A stretch of DNA of 35,078 nucleotides from positions 1 through 35,078 of the forward strand of contig DATHDH010000052.1 of assembly GCA_035319145.1 (NCBI GenBank). The letters are read 5' to 3'. Shown in pieces: positions 24,988 to 33,852 of this stretch. This stretch comes from JAAYUK01 sp035319145. Lineage in GTDB: Bacteria > Nitrospirota > Thermodesulfovibrionia > Thermodesulfovibrionales > Dissulfurispiraceae. The stretch's first letter is position 1. Every line of letters begins with the position of its first letter. Made by a program: the position numbers and the translations under genes. The notes beneath the pieces are model-generated. The model made no database searches. It saw only the letters and a program-made list of their open reading frames with translations, and had not been told where the DNA came from.

Positions 24988-25739
24988 TCCGAAAGAGCGG
25001 AGTTCTGATAGACGAGGACGAAGCCCTTTTCGGACAGGGAATACACTTTTTCCGTATACTCTCCGCAGCCGTCCCAGCATTCGTGCTGAAGCATGAAGTA
25101 GAGCCTGCCGTCGATGCGAAAAACGGCCGCAATACGTGCTTGTGCATCAATAAGTTTCACGCTTCCCTTTGCATACCAGAAAAGGGGGCCGTAGACATCG
25201 TCTTCCTTGGAAGGCCGGCTCGTGGCATACTGTGCCAGAAACATATCCGATCTCTTCGCGAATGGCTTGTAGAGCAACGGCTCCGATTTGAGCGTCCCCG
25301 CGAAGGTGTTGTTCATCGCGGCAGTGAGATGTCCGTTTCTCACCGCAGTATCCACGCTTGTGCGGATAGCGGCTGAATCTTCCTCTTCGAATTCGAGGCT
25401 CTCAAAGTTCTTGGGCTGCCTGCCGCGGTACGCCAGATAATAATCCGCATTGTCGCAGCCGTCCCACTCGACCGGCGTCATCATGAATTCAGCTCCGACC
25501 TCGCGTTCCAACATTACCGCCTCGCGGGTTTCCGCCTGACAGAGCACCTCGTCGGAAAGCAGATACACGGGGAGCCCTTCTTTGAGTACACCGACGAGGC
25601 AGATATCTTCGTCGATCTCTTTCGGGCTGCTCCCGTCGCACGAGAAGATGCTGATAAACGGCGATGGGCCGGCACCGGCAAAAGCCTGCACAGTAATCAG
25701 CAACATGCACAAGAAAAAGCAAAGGATAAGTTTCGTCAT
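24984..25739 (-). CDS. Secreted protein of unknown function
   Basis: 251 residues with a classical signal peptide (MTKLILCFFLCMLLITVQAF, cleavage likely at AFAGA). The mature part is acidic, with several Cys that could form disulfides (FSCDGSS, EDICLVG, EVLCQAE, WDGCDNA, HECWDGCGEY). A periplasmic or exported location is inferred. I recognise no family or catalytic motif. Its stop overlaps the comF start as ATGA, so the two are translationally coupled. An AT-rich gap without a gene (25740-25900) separates it from the next gene upstream. Confidence 0.8.
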   Translation of the reverse strand: MTKLILCFFLCMLLITVQAFAGAGPSPFISIFSCDGSSPKEIDEDICLVGVLKEGLPVYLLSDEVLCQAETREAVMLEREVGAEFMMTPVEWDGCDNADYYLAYRGRQPKNFESLEFEEEDSAAIRTSVDTAVRNGHLTAAMNNTFAGTLKSEPLLYKPFAKRSDMFLAQYATSRPSKEDDVYGPLFWYAKGSVKLIDAQARIAAVFRIDGRLYFMLQHECWDGCGEYTEKVYSLSEKGFVLVYQNSALSE

Positions 25740-25900
25740 GGCCGAATGGTTCCTTCTTATTGGTTATGGCCGATTCTAGCCGACTTAATAGATTAATGCA
25801 AGAGCGAAGAAGAAAATTGATACTCAGCGTGATATTCATTTCTCGCGAGCAAAGACATGCCGTGATATCAACAAAGCCTGCATCCTCATTGTCCGGGGTG

Positions 25901-26431
25901 TTACTGCCGAAGTGTTAGCCAGTAGTTCCGGAGCGCCTGCTCGATCATGGGCCGATCCAACCCAAGCTCATCATGCTTTGCTTTGTAGCCCAGGTATGCC
26001 ACGATTGCAGTGACCTCTGCCGGAGAGAAATTCTGAAACTGATCGGCCATTGCTTCTAACCAAGTCCAGCTCCCGTAGCGGCGCTCGTTGACCGGGATAT
26101 CGAGCTGGCCATCGACAAGGCCATGCCAAAGATGGAGCAGCGGATTCGCCTGTTGCAGCTCGTCCCGCAGGTCAGCCAGGAGATACGCCGGCAGGTAGTA
26201 TCGGAACGCCTTGTTCGAGAAGAACGAGAGAGCGGAGCCAAAGCCATCCGGCGCTTGATCGATGAACGCAACGTCCACCTGTCTCCAGTCGGGCACGTGT
26301 TGGAACTCGGCCTCCAGCAGGAACGGCTCATCACCCTCACTACTGTCGCGCAGGCAGCTGGAGTCGAGCGGGGGCGTGTTCTCGAACGCCGCGCGGATCT
26401 GGTTTTCACGCCGATCGCGCTCGTCGCTCAT
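25901..26431 (-). CDS. DUF6714-like protein
   Basis: 176 residues from ATG 26431 (MSDERDRRENQIRAAF). It resembles the uncharacterised DUF6714 family: an N-terminal helix, a central FFSNKAFRYYLPAYLLADLR segment and a C-terminal FSPAEVTAIVAYLGY segment. No catalytic residues or membrane helix are evident. The frame is open upstream to 26494, but the residues before 26431 look unlike the family. It is a single gene flanked by gene-free gaps on both sides. The family assignment is from memory of the pattern. Confidence 0.72.
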   Translation of the reverse strand: MSDERDRRENQIRAAFENTPPLDSSCLRDSSEGDEPFLLEAEFQHVPDWRQVDVAFIDQAPDGFGSALSFFSNKAFRYYLPAYLLADLRDELQQANPLLHLWHGLVDGQLDIPVNERRYGSWTWLEAMADQFQNFSPAEVTAIVAYLGYKAKHDELGLDRPMIEQALRNYWLTLRQ

Positions 26432-26838
26432 GCTGTGTCTTAAAATTCGGCCACACCTGAGCGCTGACCAGAGCTGCGTATCGTGCATACACACATACTT
26501 TAAACGCTGCGCCGAACTCTATTTTCAATCGTAACATGCACCATTATGGCAAAAGGTAATGTGCACGATTTCAGGAAGGAGTTAAGCATGGGCTGCTCAT
26601 GAATTTAATGGCGTCAGTGATACTGTAACTCCTAGCACGGCAATGGCGCCTACTATACAGGCTCCCCCCGGTTTGATTTATACTAATGGCACCTTTTTTG
26701 GGTGCACTGCTTAAGGAAATGTCTCTATTTCAGACTCATCTGCTTTTGCCGCTTAGCCAAGATGTGCACATCGAGAGGTTGCCCTCACTGCGTTATTCCC
26801 GAATGAGGCAGAAAGATATTTCATAAAGGAGTTGTATC
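26432..26838. other. 407-base non-coding gap upstream of serC
   Basis: No real gene is seen. It holds three GTGCAC sites (26561-26566, 26702-26707 and 26764-26769), the last inside a perfect 12-bp palindrome GATGTGCACATC (26761-26772). A tiny four-codon frame with a good ribosome site (ATG 26588, product MGCS) and TATACA/TATACT -10-like hexamers at 26654 and 26679 lack good -35 partners. I recognise no riboswitch class. Confidence 0.4.
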
Positions 26839-27990
26839 ATGAAAGAAAAACCAGCGCAGAAACCTGCTGTTCCCCATTTCAGTTCCGGTCCCTGCTCCAA
26901 GCATCCGGGGTGGTCGCTTCAGGAGCTTGGCGCCTACCTGCCGGGCCGCTCGCACAGAGCCGCGGTGGGCAAGGAGAAGCTGAAAGCGGCGTGTGAAAGT
27001 ATCAAACCGATCCTCAACATTCCAGCTGACTACAAGGTCGGTATTTTTGCGGGCTCCGACACCGGCGCATTTGAGTGCGCCATGTGGTCGCTGCTTGGGC
27101 CGCTGCCGGTGGATGTGCTCTGCTGGGAAAGCTTCGGCAAGGACTGGGCAACGGACATCACGAAGCAGCTGAAGCTGAATGCCACGGTTTATGAAGCGCC
27201 GTATGGTCAGCTTCCGGATCTTGCAAAAGTGAACTTCGCAAATGACGTTGTCTTCACCTGGAACGGCACAACCGGCGGCGTGAAGGTTCCGAACGGCGAC
27301 TGGATTCCGGACAACAGAAAGGGCATTACGCTGTGCGACGCTACCAGCGCCCTGTTTGCGATGGAAATTCCGTGGGAGAAGATCGACGTACTCACGTTTT
27401 CGTGGCAGAAGTGCCTTGGCGGCGAAGGCGGCCACGGTATGATGGTGCTCTCTCCGCGTGCGGTTGCGCGTCTTGAAAGCTACGATCCGGCTTGGCCGAT
27501 GCCGAAGATCTTCCGCATGAAGAAGAGCGGCAAGCTCAATGAGGATATTTTCAACGGTTCGCCGATCAACACGCCGTCGATGCTCTGTGTTGAGGACTGG
27601 CTCTGCGCGCTCGAATGGGCAAAGCAGCAGGGCGGACTGCCAGGCTTGATGAAGATCTCCAACGACAGCCTCGCTGCTGTTGAAGCATGGGTTGCGGGCA
27701 GCAAGTACTTCGGATTCCTTGCTGAAGACAAAGCGATCCGCTCCAACACCTCGGTCTGTCTGAAGGTGGTCGATCCGAAGTTCACCGCGCTTTCGGCGGA
27801 CGATCAGAAGGCGACCGCAAAGAATATTGAAAAGCTGCTCGCGTCCGAGGGCGTTGCGTATGACATCAATGCATACAAGGCGGCTCCGACCGGCTTCCGC
27901 ATCTGGTGCGGCCCGACCGTTGCAACCGCTGACGTGAAGCTCTGCGTCGAGTGGCTTGAATGGGCGTATGAGCAGGTAATGTGCAAGTAA
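26839..27990 (+). CDS. serC: Phosphoserine aminotransferase
   Basis: A 383-residue PLP enzyme that transaminates 3-phosphohydroxypyruvate to phosphoserine. It starts near FSSGPCSKHPGWS, has GSDTGAFE and the PLP lysine in FSWQKCLGGEGGHG, and ends with a small-domain segment GFRIWCGPTV. The overall pattern matches the longer alphaproteobacterial/methanosarcinal SerC subfamily (the TIGR01365 type) rather than the E. coli type. AAAGGAG stands 7 bases before ATG 26839. It is convergent with purA and near serA, so serine biosynthesis genes flank purA. The subtype may indicate ancient transfer. Confidence 0.93.
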   Translation: MKEKPAQKPAVPHFSSGPCSKHPGWSLQELGAYLPGRSHRAAVGKEKLKAACESIKPILNIPADYKVGIFAGSDTGAFECAMWSLLGPLPVDVLCWESFGKDWATDITKQLKLNATVYEAPYGQLPDLAKVNFANDVVFTWNGTTGGVKVPNGDWIPDNRKGITLCDATSALFAMEIPWEKIDVLTFSWQKCLGGEGGHGMMVLSPRAVARLESYDPAWPMPKIFRMKKSGKLNEDIFNGSPINTPSMLCVEDWLCALEWAKQQGGLPGLMKISNDSLAAVEAWVAGSKYFGFLAEDKAIRSNTSVCLKVVDPKFTALSADDQKATAKNIEKLLASEGVAYDINAYKAAPTGFRIWCGPTVATADVKLCVEWLEWAYEQVMCK

Positions 27991-28018
27991 CTCGCGAGGG
28001 TTGCTGTGTAATTAAATC

Positions 28019-28048
28019 AAGAGGCCGCCCCCGAAAGGGCGGCCTCTT
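28019..28048. terminator. Bidirectional terminator between serC and purA
   Basis: GAGGCCGCCC (28021-28030) pairs with GGGCGGCCTC (28037-28046) around a 6-base loop. TTTGTATCTTT follows on plus and TTGATTTAATT on minus. It sits between two convergent stops and can serve both transcripts. Confidence 0.85.
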
Positions 28049-28086
28049 TGTATCTTTACTGCAGACTATTCGATCTGCCGAAATGT

Positions 28087-29361
28087 CTAGAACTGCTCGT
28101 TCAAAATAATTATCTCGTCGCGCTTCTGTCCGGTCGATACGATATCGATAGGAACCTGGAGCAGCTGTTCAATCTTCCGGATGTATGCCTGTGCATTCTT
28201 CGGGAGTTGATCAAATCGTGTCGCGCCGCATGTGCTGGCCTTCCATCCCGCCACCTCTTCGTAGACAGGCGTGCACAACTCAAGCGTGTCGAGGTCTTTC
28301 GGGAATTCCTTCAGCAACTCACCTTTGTATTTGTACGCGACGGAATACTTGATGGTGTCCATCGTATCGAGTATATCGAGTTTGGTCAGTCCGATTCCGG
28401 TGAGGCCGTTCGCCCAGACGGCATAGTTGAGGCCGATGATATCGAGCCACCCGCAGCGGCGTGGACGTCCGGTAGTCGCACCGTATTCTCCGCCGCGTTT
28501 GCGGATGTCTTCACCGACGGCATCGTTCAGCTCGGTCGGGAACGGTCCGCTGCCAACACGCGTTGTATAAGCCTTCACAATGCCGAGCACCTTGTCGATT
28601 CGCGTCGGGCCGATGCCGGCTCCCGTGCATGCCCCGCCGGCCACGGTATTCGACGACGTTACGAACGGATAGGTTCCGTGGTCGATATCGAGCAGCGTGC
28701 CCTGGGCACCTTCAAGCAAAATATTCTTTCCTGCATCAATATCTTTGTTCACGATCGCTTCGGTATCGGCGATGAATCCGCCGAGGCGATCTGCGAACTT
28801 CATGTAATTTTCATAGATGATCGTCTCGTCAAGTTTCTGTGCATCGTAATATTTCTCCATGAGGAAGTTGATCGGTTCAAGGTTCTTCCTCAGTTTCTGG
28901 AGAAACACCTCCGGCTTCAGGAGATCGACGGCGCGAACGCCCTGGCGGGCCGCCTTGTCGGTATAACAGGGGCCTATGCCGCGAAGGGTCGTGCCGATCT
29001 TCTTGCTCTTCTCCTGTTCGCGTTCGATCGCGAGGTGATAGGGCATGATGATATGGGCGTTCTGTGCGATGAAGAGCCCGTCCATAGTGATGTTGCGGGC
29101 GGTCAGTTTATCGATTTCGGCAAGCAGTGCCCCCGGATCTATTACAACGCCGTTTCCGATAACGCACTTCTTGTTGCCGTGCAGCACTCCTGAGGGAATC
29201 AGGTGCAGGACGTATTTATCATTGCCGATGACCACGGTGTGTCCGGCATTATTGCCTCCCTGGTAGCGCACAATGGTATCCGCCTTCTGCGTCAGGACAT
29301 CGACGATCTTTCCTTTGCCTTCATCGCCCCATTGGGCGCCCACAATGACAACTGTTGACAT
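28087..29361 (-). CDS. purA: Adenylosuccinate synthetase
   Basis: A 424-residue enzyme joining IMP and aspartate with GTP in AMP synthesis. Hallmarks are the P-loop-like GAQWGDEGKGKIVD, the GGNNAGHTVV segment, GTTLRGIGPCYTDKAAR, EGAQGTLLDIDHGTYPFVTSS and the GTP-binding STGQKRDE near the end. ATG 29361 has ACGAGG upstream. It lies downstream of serA but is separated from it by three hairpins, including a terminator, so it may have partly independent expression. Confidence 0.97.
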   Translation of the reverse strand: MSTVVIVGAQWGDEGKGKIVDVLTQKADTIVRYQGGNNAGHTVVIGNDKYVLHLIPSGVLHGNKKCVIGNGVVIDPGALLAEIDKLTARNITMDGLFIAQNAHIIMPYHLAIEREQEKSKKIGTTLRGIGPCYTDKAARQGVRAVDLLKPEVFLQKLRKNLEPINFLMEKYYDAQKLDETIIYENYMKFADRLGGFIADTEAIVNKDIDAGKNILLEGAQGTLLDIDHGTYPFVTSSNTVAGGACTGAGIGPTRIDKVLGIVKAYTTRVGSGPFPTELNDAVGEDIRKRGGEYGATTGRPRRCGWLDIIGLNYAVWANGLTGIGLTKLDILDTMDTIKYSVAYKYKGELLKEFPKDLDTLELCTPVYEEVAGWKASTCGATRFDQLPKNAQAYIRKIEQLLQVPIDIVSTGQKRDEIIILNEQF

Positions 29362-29373
29362 TTCGTACCTCGT

Positions 29374-29403
29374 ATAAAAGCCGGTGCCCCCACGAACACC
29401 GGC
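29374..29403 (-). terminator. Rho-independent terminator between serA and purA
   Basis: On the minus strand, GCCGGTG (29403-29397) pairs with CACCGGC (29386-29380) across a 10-base loop and is followed by TTTTAT. It lies only 13 bases before the purA start, so it could attenuate serA-purA readthrough. Confidence 0.6.
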
Positions 29404-29428
29404 GATACCGCAATGCCTGCGGTGTGTA

Positions 29429-29451
29429 GGCGGGCCGGCAACCGGCCCGCC
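29429..29451 (-). other. GC-rich perfect hairpin after serA
   Basis: A 10-bp stem GGCGGGCCGG/CCGGCCCGCC with a 3-base loop starts 7 bases past the serA stop and has no T-run. A smaller hairpin ACCGCA/TGCGGT lies just beyond it. It may protect the serA 3' end or help termination. Confidence 0.5.
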
Positions 29452-29458
29452 GCAGCCT

Positions 29459-31036
29459 TTATACCGAAATCGCCTTGACGAGAAGAATATTCGGCAGTTT
29501 TCTTATCTGTTCGAGCACCGCATCATTCGTAGGTGAATCGATGTTGACCACCGATAGAGCCTTGCCGCCCGCGCTTTCTCTGCCGAAATGCATGCGGGCT
29601 ATATTGATACCTGCATTGCCGAGTGTCGAACCGATGTTGCCGATAACGCCCGGCTTGTCGTTATTCTGCATGACAAGCATGTGGCCCTCAGGAAGAATCT
29701 CGACGGTATGCGTATCAATCCTGACGATGCGCGGATCTTTTTTGCTGAAGAGGGTGCCTTCGACAGAGATGGACTTCTTCGGCGATTTGACCTTCAGCAC
29801 GATGAGCGCCTGATAATCGCCCGAATCTTTCGCCTTCATTTCTTTGATCTCGATACCGCGCTCTTTGGCAATGAACGGCGCATTAACGAAATTGACCGTT
29901 TCCAGCAGGATCGGATTGAGCAGTCCTTTGATCGCCGCAATGGTGATCGGCTGAGTATTAAGTGCCGTGACGTCGCCTCGGTATTCGATCAGCGCCTCAG
30001 TAATGCCGTCCTCAAAGAGCTGGCAGGTAAAACTTCCCATGAGTTCCGCAAGATTGATCCACGGCTGAAGCGTAGCGACCTGATCCGCAGGAATGGACGG
30101 AAAGTTTATCGCATTGCGAATCGTCCCTTTCACAAGATAGTCGACAATCTGTTCGGCAACGGCAACCGCTACATTTTCCTGCGCCTCTTCCGTCGATGCG
30201 CCGAGATGCGGGGTGCAGACGACCTTCTCATGGCCGACCAGCGGATTATCGACCGGCGGCTCGACCTCAAACACATCGAGAGCTGCAGCGCCGACCTGGC
30301 CGTTGTTCAAGGCTTCGAGCAAGGCCTTTTCATTGATGATGCCGCCGCGCGCGCAGTTGATCAGGACAACGCCTTTCTTGCAGGTCGTTATCGATTCTGC
30401 ATTGAAGAGGTTTTTCGTTTCCGCAGTCAGCGGGGTGTGGACGGTAATGAAATCCGACCGGTTCATGATTTCCGCGATTTCTCCTTTGGCAATGCCCATC
30501 TCTGCGGCGCGCTCTTCACTCAGGAACGGATCATACGCAATAACCTGCATGCCGAGTCCCTGTGCGCGTTTGGCGACTTCGCCGCCGATCTTGCCGAGGC
30601 CGATGATGCCGAGCGTTTTATTGAAGAGCTCGATTCCCATGAATTTCTTCTTTTCCCACTTGCCCGCAGCCAGGGAAGCGTTGGCCTGGGCTATTTTGCG
30701 GGCAGCGGCAAACATCATAGCAATGGTATGCTCGGCAGTCGTAACCGTATTGCCGCCCGGGGTGTTCATGACGACAATCCCTTTTTTGGATGCGGCGGCC
30801 TTGTCCACATTGTCGAGCCCGGAACCGGCCCGGCCTACGACTTTGAGATTTGTTGCCGCATCGATGATATCGGCGGTTACCTTCGTCGCGCTCCGGATGA
30901 CGAGTCCGGAATATTCACCGATGATTTTCCGCAGTTCATCCGCAGGAAGCCCGGTCTTGATATCGACTTCGAGCCCCGCCTTCTTCAGGATATCGACGCA
31001 GACCTTCGAGATGTTGTCACTGATGAGCACTTTCAT
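29459..31036 (-). CDS. serA: D-3-phosphoglycerate dehydrogenase
   Basis: 525 residues, the long SerA type. It oxidises 3-phosphoglycerate with NAD+ to start serine synthesis. The NAD-binding GLGKIGGEVAKRA, the catalytic Arg in CARGGIINE, the Glu in VFEVEPP and the His in CTPHLGAS are present. An allosteric substrate-binding domain follows, then a C-terminal ACT domain (about 455-525) starting HMLVMQNNDKPGVIG, which in this family binds serine. ATG 31036 follows AAGGAG at 8 bases. The leader carries a structured element at 31065-31101. serC is encoded nearby on the other strand. Confidence 0.97.
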   Translation of the reverse strand: MKVLISDNISKVCVDILKKAGLEVDIKTGLPADELRKIIGEYSGLVIRSATKVTADIIDAATNLKVVGRAGSGLDNVDKAAASKKGIVVMNTPGGNTVTTAEHTIAMMFAAARKIAQANASLAAGKWEKKKFMGIELFNKTLGIIGLGKIGGEVAKRAQGLGMQVIAYDPFLSEERAAEMGIAKGEIAEIMNRSDFITVHTPLTAETKNLFNAESITTCKKGVVLINCARGGIINEKALLEALNNGQVGAAALDVFEVEPPVDNPLVGHEKVVCTPHLGASTEEAQENVAVAVAEQIVDYLVKGTIRNAINFPSIPADQVATLQPWINLAELMGSFTCQLFEDGITEALIEYRGDVTALNTQPITIAAIKGLLNPILLETVNFVNAPFIAKERGIEIKEMKAKDSGDYQALIVLKVKSPKKSISVEGTLFSKKDPRIVRIDTHTVEILPEGHMLVMQNNDKPGVIGNIGSTLGNAGINIARMHFGRESAGGKALSVVNIDSPTNDAVLEQIRKLPNILLVKAISV

Positions 31037-31064
31037 TCACATTTCTCCTTGATCGAGTCAGCCG

Positions 31065-31101
31065 CCGCAGTACCATCATGGTATAGATAGGTCCCCTGCG
31101 G
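31065..31101 (-). promoter_or_regulatory. Structured 5' leader of serA
   Basis: CCGCAG (31065-31070) and CTGCGG (31096-31101) are complementary arms enclosing a 13-base near-palindrome TACCATCATGGTA (31071-31083). It lies about 30 bases before the serA start. It could be an RNA regulatory fold or an operator; I recognise no class. The rest of the serA-selA divergent gap (31037-31384) holds no gene. Confidence 0.35.
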
Positions 31102-31274
31102 TCGGTGCGGCAGAGCAGCGCGCATGCCACGACATCAGGCAGGAGCGGAGTCAATGTCAGCATCCCGGCGCCTTAGCCGTTATACACATTGGGTAAATAA
31201 TGCAGACGTAAAATAAAGAAACGTTTCAGCACCCTTTGATGAAGGTCATCAACAAAGGCCTTTTCACGAGAATG

Positions 31275-31280
31275 TATAAT
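31275..31280 (+). promoter_or_regulatory. selA promoter -10 element
   Basis: A perfect TATAAT about 105 bases before selA. No good -35 is visible at 16-18 bases, so confidence is limited. Confidence 0.35.
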
Positions 31281-31384
31281 AATACAAACCGGATGCCTTT
31301 GAAAAGTCTCGGATTACAGGGTAGAATACTGCACGCGGTTCCGTATATCGATGCCCGAATCCTTACGCGAGCGAAGGAGTGACC

Positions 31385-32776
31385 ATGGATCGTCAAAAAC
31401 TGCTGGCAGCGCTTCCCTCTGTCGATGAAATCCTGAAGTCCCGAGAAGGGGCTGCCTGGCTCGAACAATTTCCGCGCCGTTATGTTCTGCAGGGCATACG
31501 GGACGTGCTCCAGTCGGTTCGCGATGAGGTAAAGACCGGAAAGACGCCGCCGGTGGACCCTCCTTCTCTGTACGCCGCAATGGCGACGCACATCCGGAAG
31601 CTCTGTTTATTCAGCCTTCAGCCGGCGATTAATGCGACCGGCGTGGTTATCCATACCAATCTCGGCCGTTCTATCCTCTCGGGGCATGTGATGCAGCACG
31701 TGGCGGATATTGCCTCGGGATACTCGAACCTCGAATACGATCTCGAAAAGGGAAAACGCGGAAAGCGCTACAGCCATATCCAGCGAATCATCAACGACAT
31801 TACCGGCGCCGAGGCAAGCCTCATCGTCAATAATAACGCCGCCGCGGTCTTCGTCTCGCTGCTTGCCCTCGCCAAAGGGAAAGAGGTGGTGGTTTCGCGT
31901 GGAGAGCTTGTCGAAATAGGTGGGTCGTTTCGCATTCCCGACGTTATGAGCAGCAGTGGGGCCATTCTGCGGGAGGTCGGCACCACGAACAAGACGCACC
32001 TGCGCGACTATGAGCATGCAATCAACGAAAACACGGCGCTCCTTCTGAAGGTGCATCAATCGAATTTCCGCATGGTGGGGTTTACGGAAACACCCTCTGT
32101 CGAAGACCTTGTGGCGCTCGGACGAAAGCACAACATCCCGGTCGTGTTCGACCTCGGCAGCGGATGCCTTGTCGACCTGAAGCCATATGGCATTCATATC
32201 GAACTGACGGTGCAGGAGGTCATCCGGGCGGGGGCAGATATTGTTACCTTCAGCGGGGACAAACTGCTGGGCGGCCCCCAGGGAGGGGTAATTGTTGGGA
32301 GAAAGGAACTAATTGAAATAATAGCAAAAAACCAGCTTATGCGTGCCGTCAGAGTGGACAAAATGACCCTTGCTGCGTTTGAAGCGACGCTGCATCTTTA
32401 CCTCGATGAAGAGCGTGCGAAGCAGGAGATACCGACCCTGAAGATGCTGCTGATGAAGCCAGAGGAGATACGAATACGGGCGCGGAAAATCGCGACGCGG
32501 CTGAAGAAAAGCGTCGGCACCCGCGCTGCGGTCAACATTATCAAAGATGCTTCTCAATCCGGGGGCGGAGCCCTTTCCGAAATCATGTTCGATACCTTTG
32601 CGGTTGCGGTAAAGCCGGTTGAGATCTCGGTGAATGCGCTTGAAGCGAGGCTTCGCTGCCGCAAGCCTCCCATTATCGCCCGCATCAAGGACGATGCACT
32701 TCTTTTCGATGCCCGCACTGTCCAGGATCATGAGGTAACAACTCTGACCGACGCTGTTCAGGAATCGCTGGCTTAG
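31385..32776 (+). CDS. selA: L-seryl-tRNA(Sec) selenium transferase
   Basis: A 463-residue PLP enzyme that converts Ser-tRNA(Sec) to Sec-tRNA(Sec) using selenophosphate. It has INATGVVIHTNLGRSIL near residue 85, the NNNAAAV segment, and the PLP lysine in FSGDKLLGGPQGG. ATG 31385 is chosen: AAGGAG lies 7 bases upstream, and GTG 31379 overlaps that site. It shows the organism makes selenoproteins, although selB, selD and a tRNA-Sec gene are not in the window. dgt follows after 11 bases, so they are probably cotranscribed. Confidence 0.97.
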   Translation: MDRQKLLAALPSVDEILKSREGAAWLEQFPRRYVLQGIRDVLQSVRDEVKTGKTPPVDPPSLYAAMATHIRKLCLFSLQPAINATGVVIHTNLGRSILSGHVMQHVADIASGYSNLEYDLEKGKRGKRYSHIQRIINDITGAEASLIVNNNAAAVFVSLLALAKGKEVVVSRGELVEIGGSFRIPDVMSSSGAILREVGTTNKTHLRDYEHAINENTALLLKVHQSNFRMVGFTETPSVEDLVALGRKHNIPVVFDLGSGCLVDLKPYGIHIELTVQEVIRAGADIVTFSGDKLLGGPQGGVIVGRKELIEIIAKNQLMRAVRVDKMTLAAFEATLHLYLDEERAKQEIPTLKMLLMKPEEIRIRARKIATRLKKSVGTRAAVNIIKDASQSGGGALSEIMFDTFAVAVKPVEISVNALEARLRCRKPPIIARIKDDALLFDARTVQDHEVTTLTDAVQESLA

Positions 32777-32787
32777 CCGAGGAGACG

Positions 32788-33852
32788 ATGATGCAGAACG
32801 GGAAAGCAGACGGCCTTAGCGTTCGGGAGCTGACGGAACAGATTGAGGCGAAGATCCTTCATCCGAATGCTTCCCATAGCACGGGCAGCAGGGGACGGGT
32901 GCGGCCGGAGGAGAACGATGACCTTCGTACCTGCTATCAGCGTGACCGCGACCGCATAATCCACTCAAAAGCGTTCAGGCGTCTTAAACATAAAACGCAG
33001 GTATTCCTAGCTCCTCGAGGTGATCACTACCGGACACGCCTGACACATGTGCTTGAAGTAGCTCAGATTTCCAGGACTATCGCCAGGGCGCTCCGGCTGA
33101 ACGAAGACCTTACGGAGGCTATGGCGCTCGGACATGATCTCGGGCATACGCCTTTCGGCCATGCCGGCGAAGAGGTGCTCAACGAACTGTATCCCGGCGG
33201 CTTTGACCATTATAAGCAGAGCCTCCGCGTTGTCGATATCCTCGAAAAAGACGGCAAGGGGTTGAATCTGACGCACGAGGTGCGGGACGGGATTCTGAAA
33301 CACTCAAAAGGCAGGGGCATGATTATGCCCGAGTTAGACAAAGATCGCCCGGCGACGCTCGAGGGGCAGCTTGTCCGCATCGCAGATATCGTTGCCTACC
33401 TCAACCATGACCTTGACGATGCCCTTCGGGCCGGGGTTGTCGATCGTAAGGATATCCCAGATAGCGTGACTAAGCTGGTGGGTGAGGCATATGGCGACCG
33501 GATTGATTCAATGGTCCGCGACGTGATTGCCGCATCCTCGGCGCGGGACCTTACGGCTGTCGTTCTCAGTGAACACATGGGTGAGACGGTTTATACCCTT
33601 CGCGACTTCATGTTTGCTCAGGTCTATGAGCACCCGGCTGTACGCGAGCATCTGGACAAGGCCAAGGGCATTCTGCGCATGCTGTACGGCTACTATCTCG
33701 AAAACAGCGAAGAGGTGCTGCGCGATATTCCCAGAACCGAAAAAAACGGCGTTGAGCGCCTCGTTTGCGACTTCATCGCCGGCATGACCGACCAGTTTGC
33801 CTTTATGACCTACGAAAAAATTTTCCTGCCGCAGCGCTGGACGGTGCTGTAG
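32788..33852 (+). CDS. dgt: Deoxyguanosinetriphosphate triphosphohydrolase-like HD protein
   Basis: 354 residues of the type-2 dGTPase family. HD-domain metal residues are present: RLTHVLEVAQISR, GHDLGHTPFGHAGE and, later, RIADIVAYLNHDLDD. The opening RDRDRIIHSKAFRRLKHKTQVF is diagnostic. It hydrolyses dNTPs to the nucleoside and triphosphate, tuning dNTP pools. GAGGAG stands 4 bases before ATG 32788 (or ATG 32791 next to it). It follows selA closely; no functional link is obvious. Confidence 0.93.
   Translation: MMQNGKADGLSVRELTEQIEAKILHPNASHSTGSRGRVRPEENDDLRTCYQRDRDRIIHSKAFRRLKHKTQVFLAPRGDHYRTRLTHVLEVAQISRTIARALRLNEDLTEAMALGHDLGHTPFGHAGEEVLNELYPGGFDHYKQSLRVVDILEKDGKGLNLTHEVRDGILKHSKGRGMIMPELDKDRPATLEGQLVRIADIVAYLNHDLDDALRAGVVDRKDIPDSVTKLVGEAYGDRIDSMVRDVIAASSARDLTAVVLSEHMGETVYTLRDFMFAQVYEHPAVREHLDKAKGILRMLYGYYLENSEEVLRDIPRTEKNGVERLVCDFIAGMTDQFAFMTYEKIFLPQRWTVL

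Noticed and set aside
26588..26602. Four-codon frame (MGCS) with a good ribosome site upstream of serC
   Set aside because: Could be a leader peptide, but no attenuator structure that depends on it is visible.
28048..29193. 381-residue plus-strand open frame opposite purA
   Set aside because: It lies fully antisense to purA and has no recognisable domain.
29588..31090. 500-residue plus-strand open frame opposite serA
   Set aside because: A long antisense frame produced by codon bias; serA on the other strand is unambiguous.
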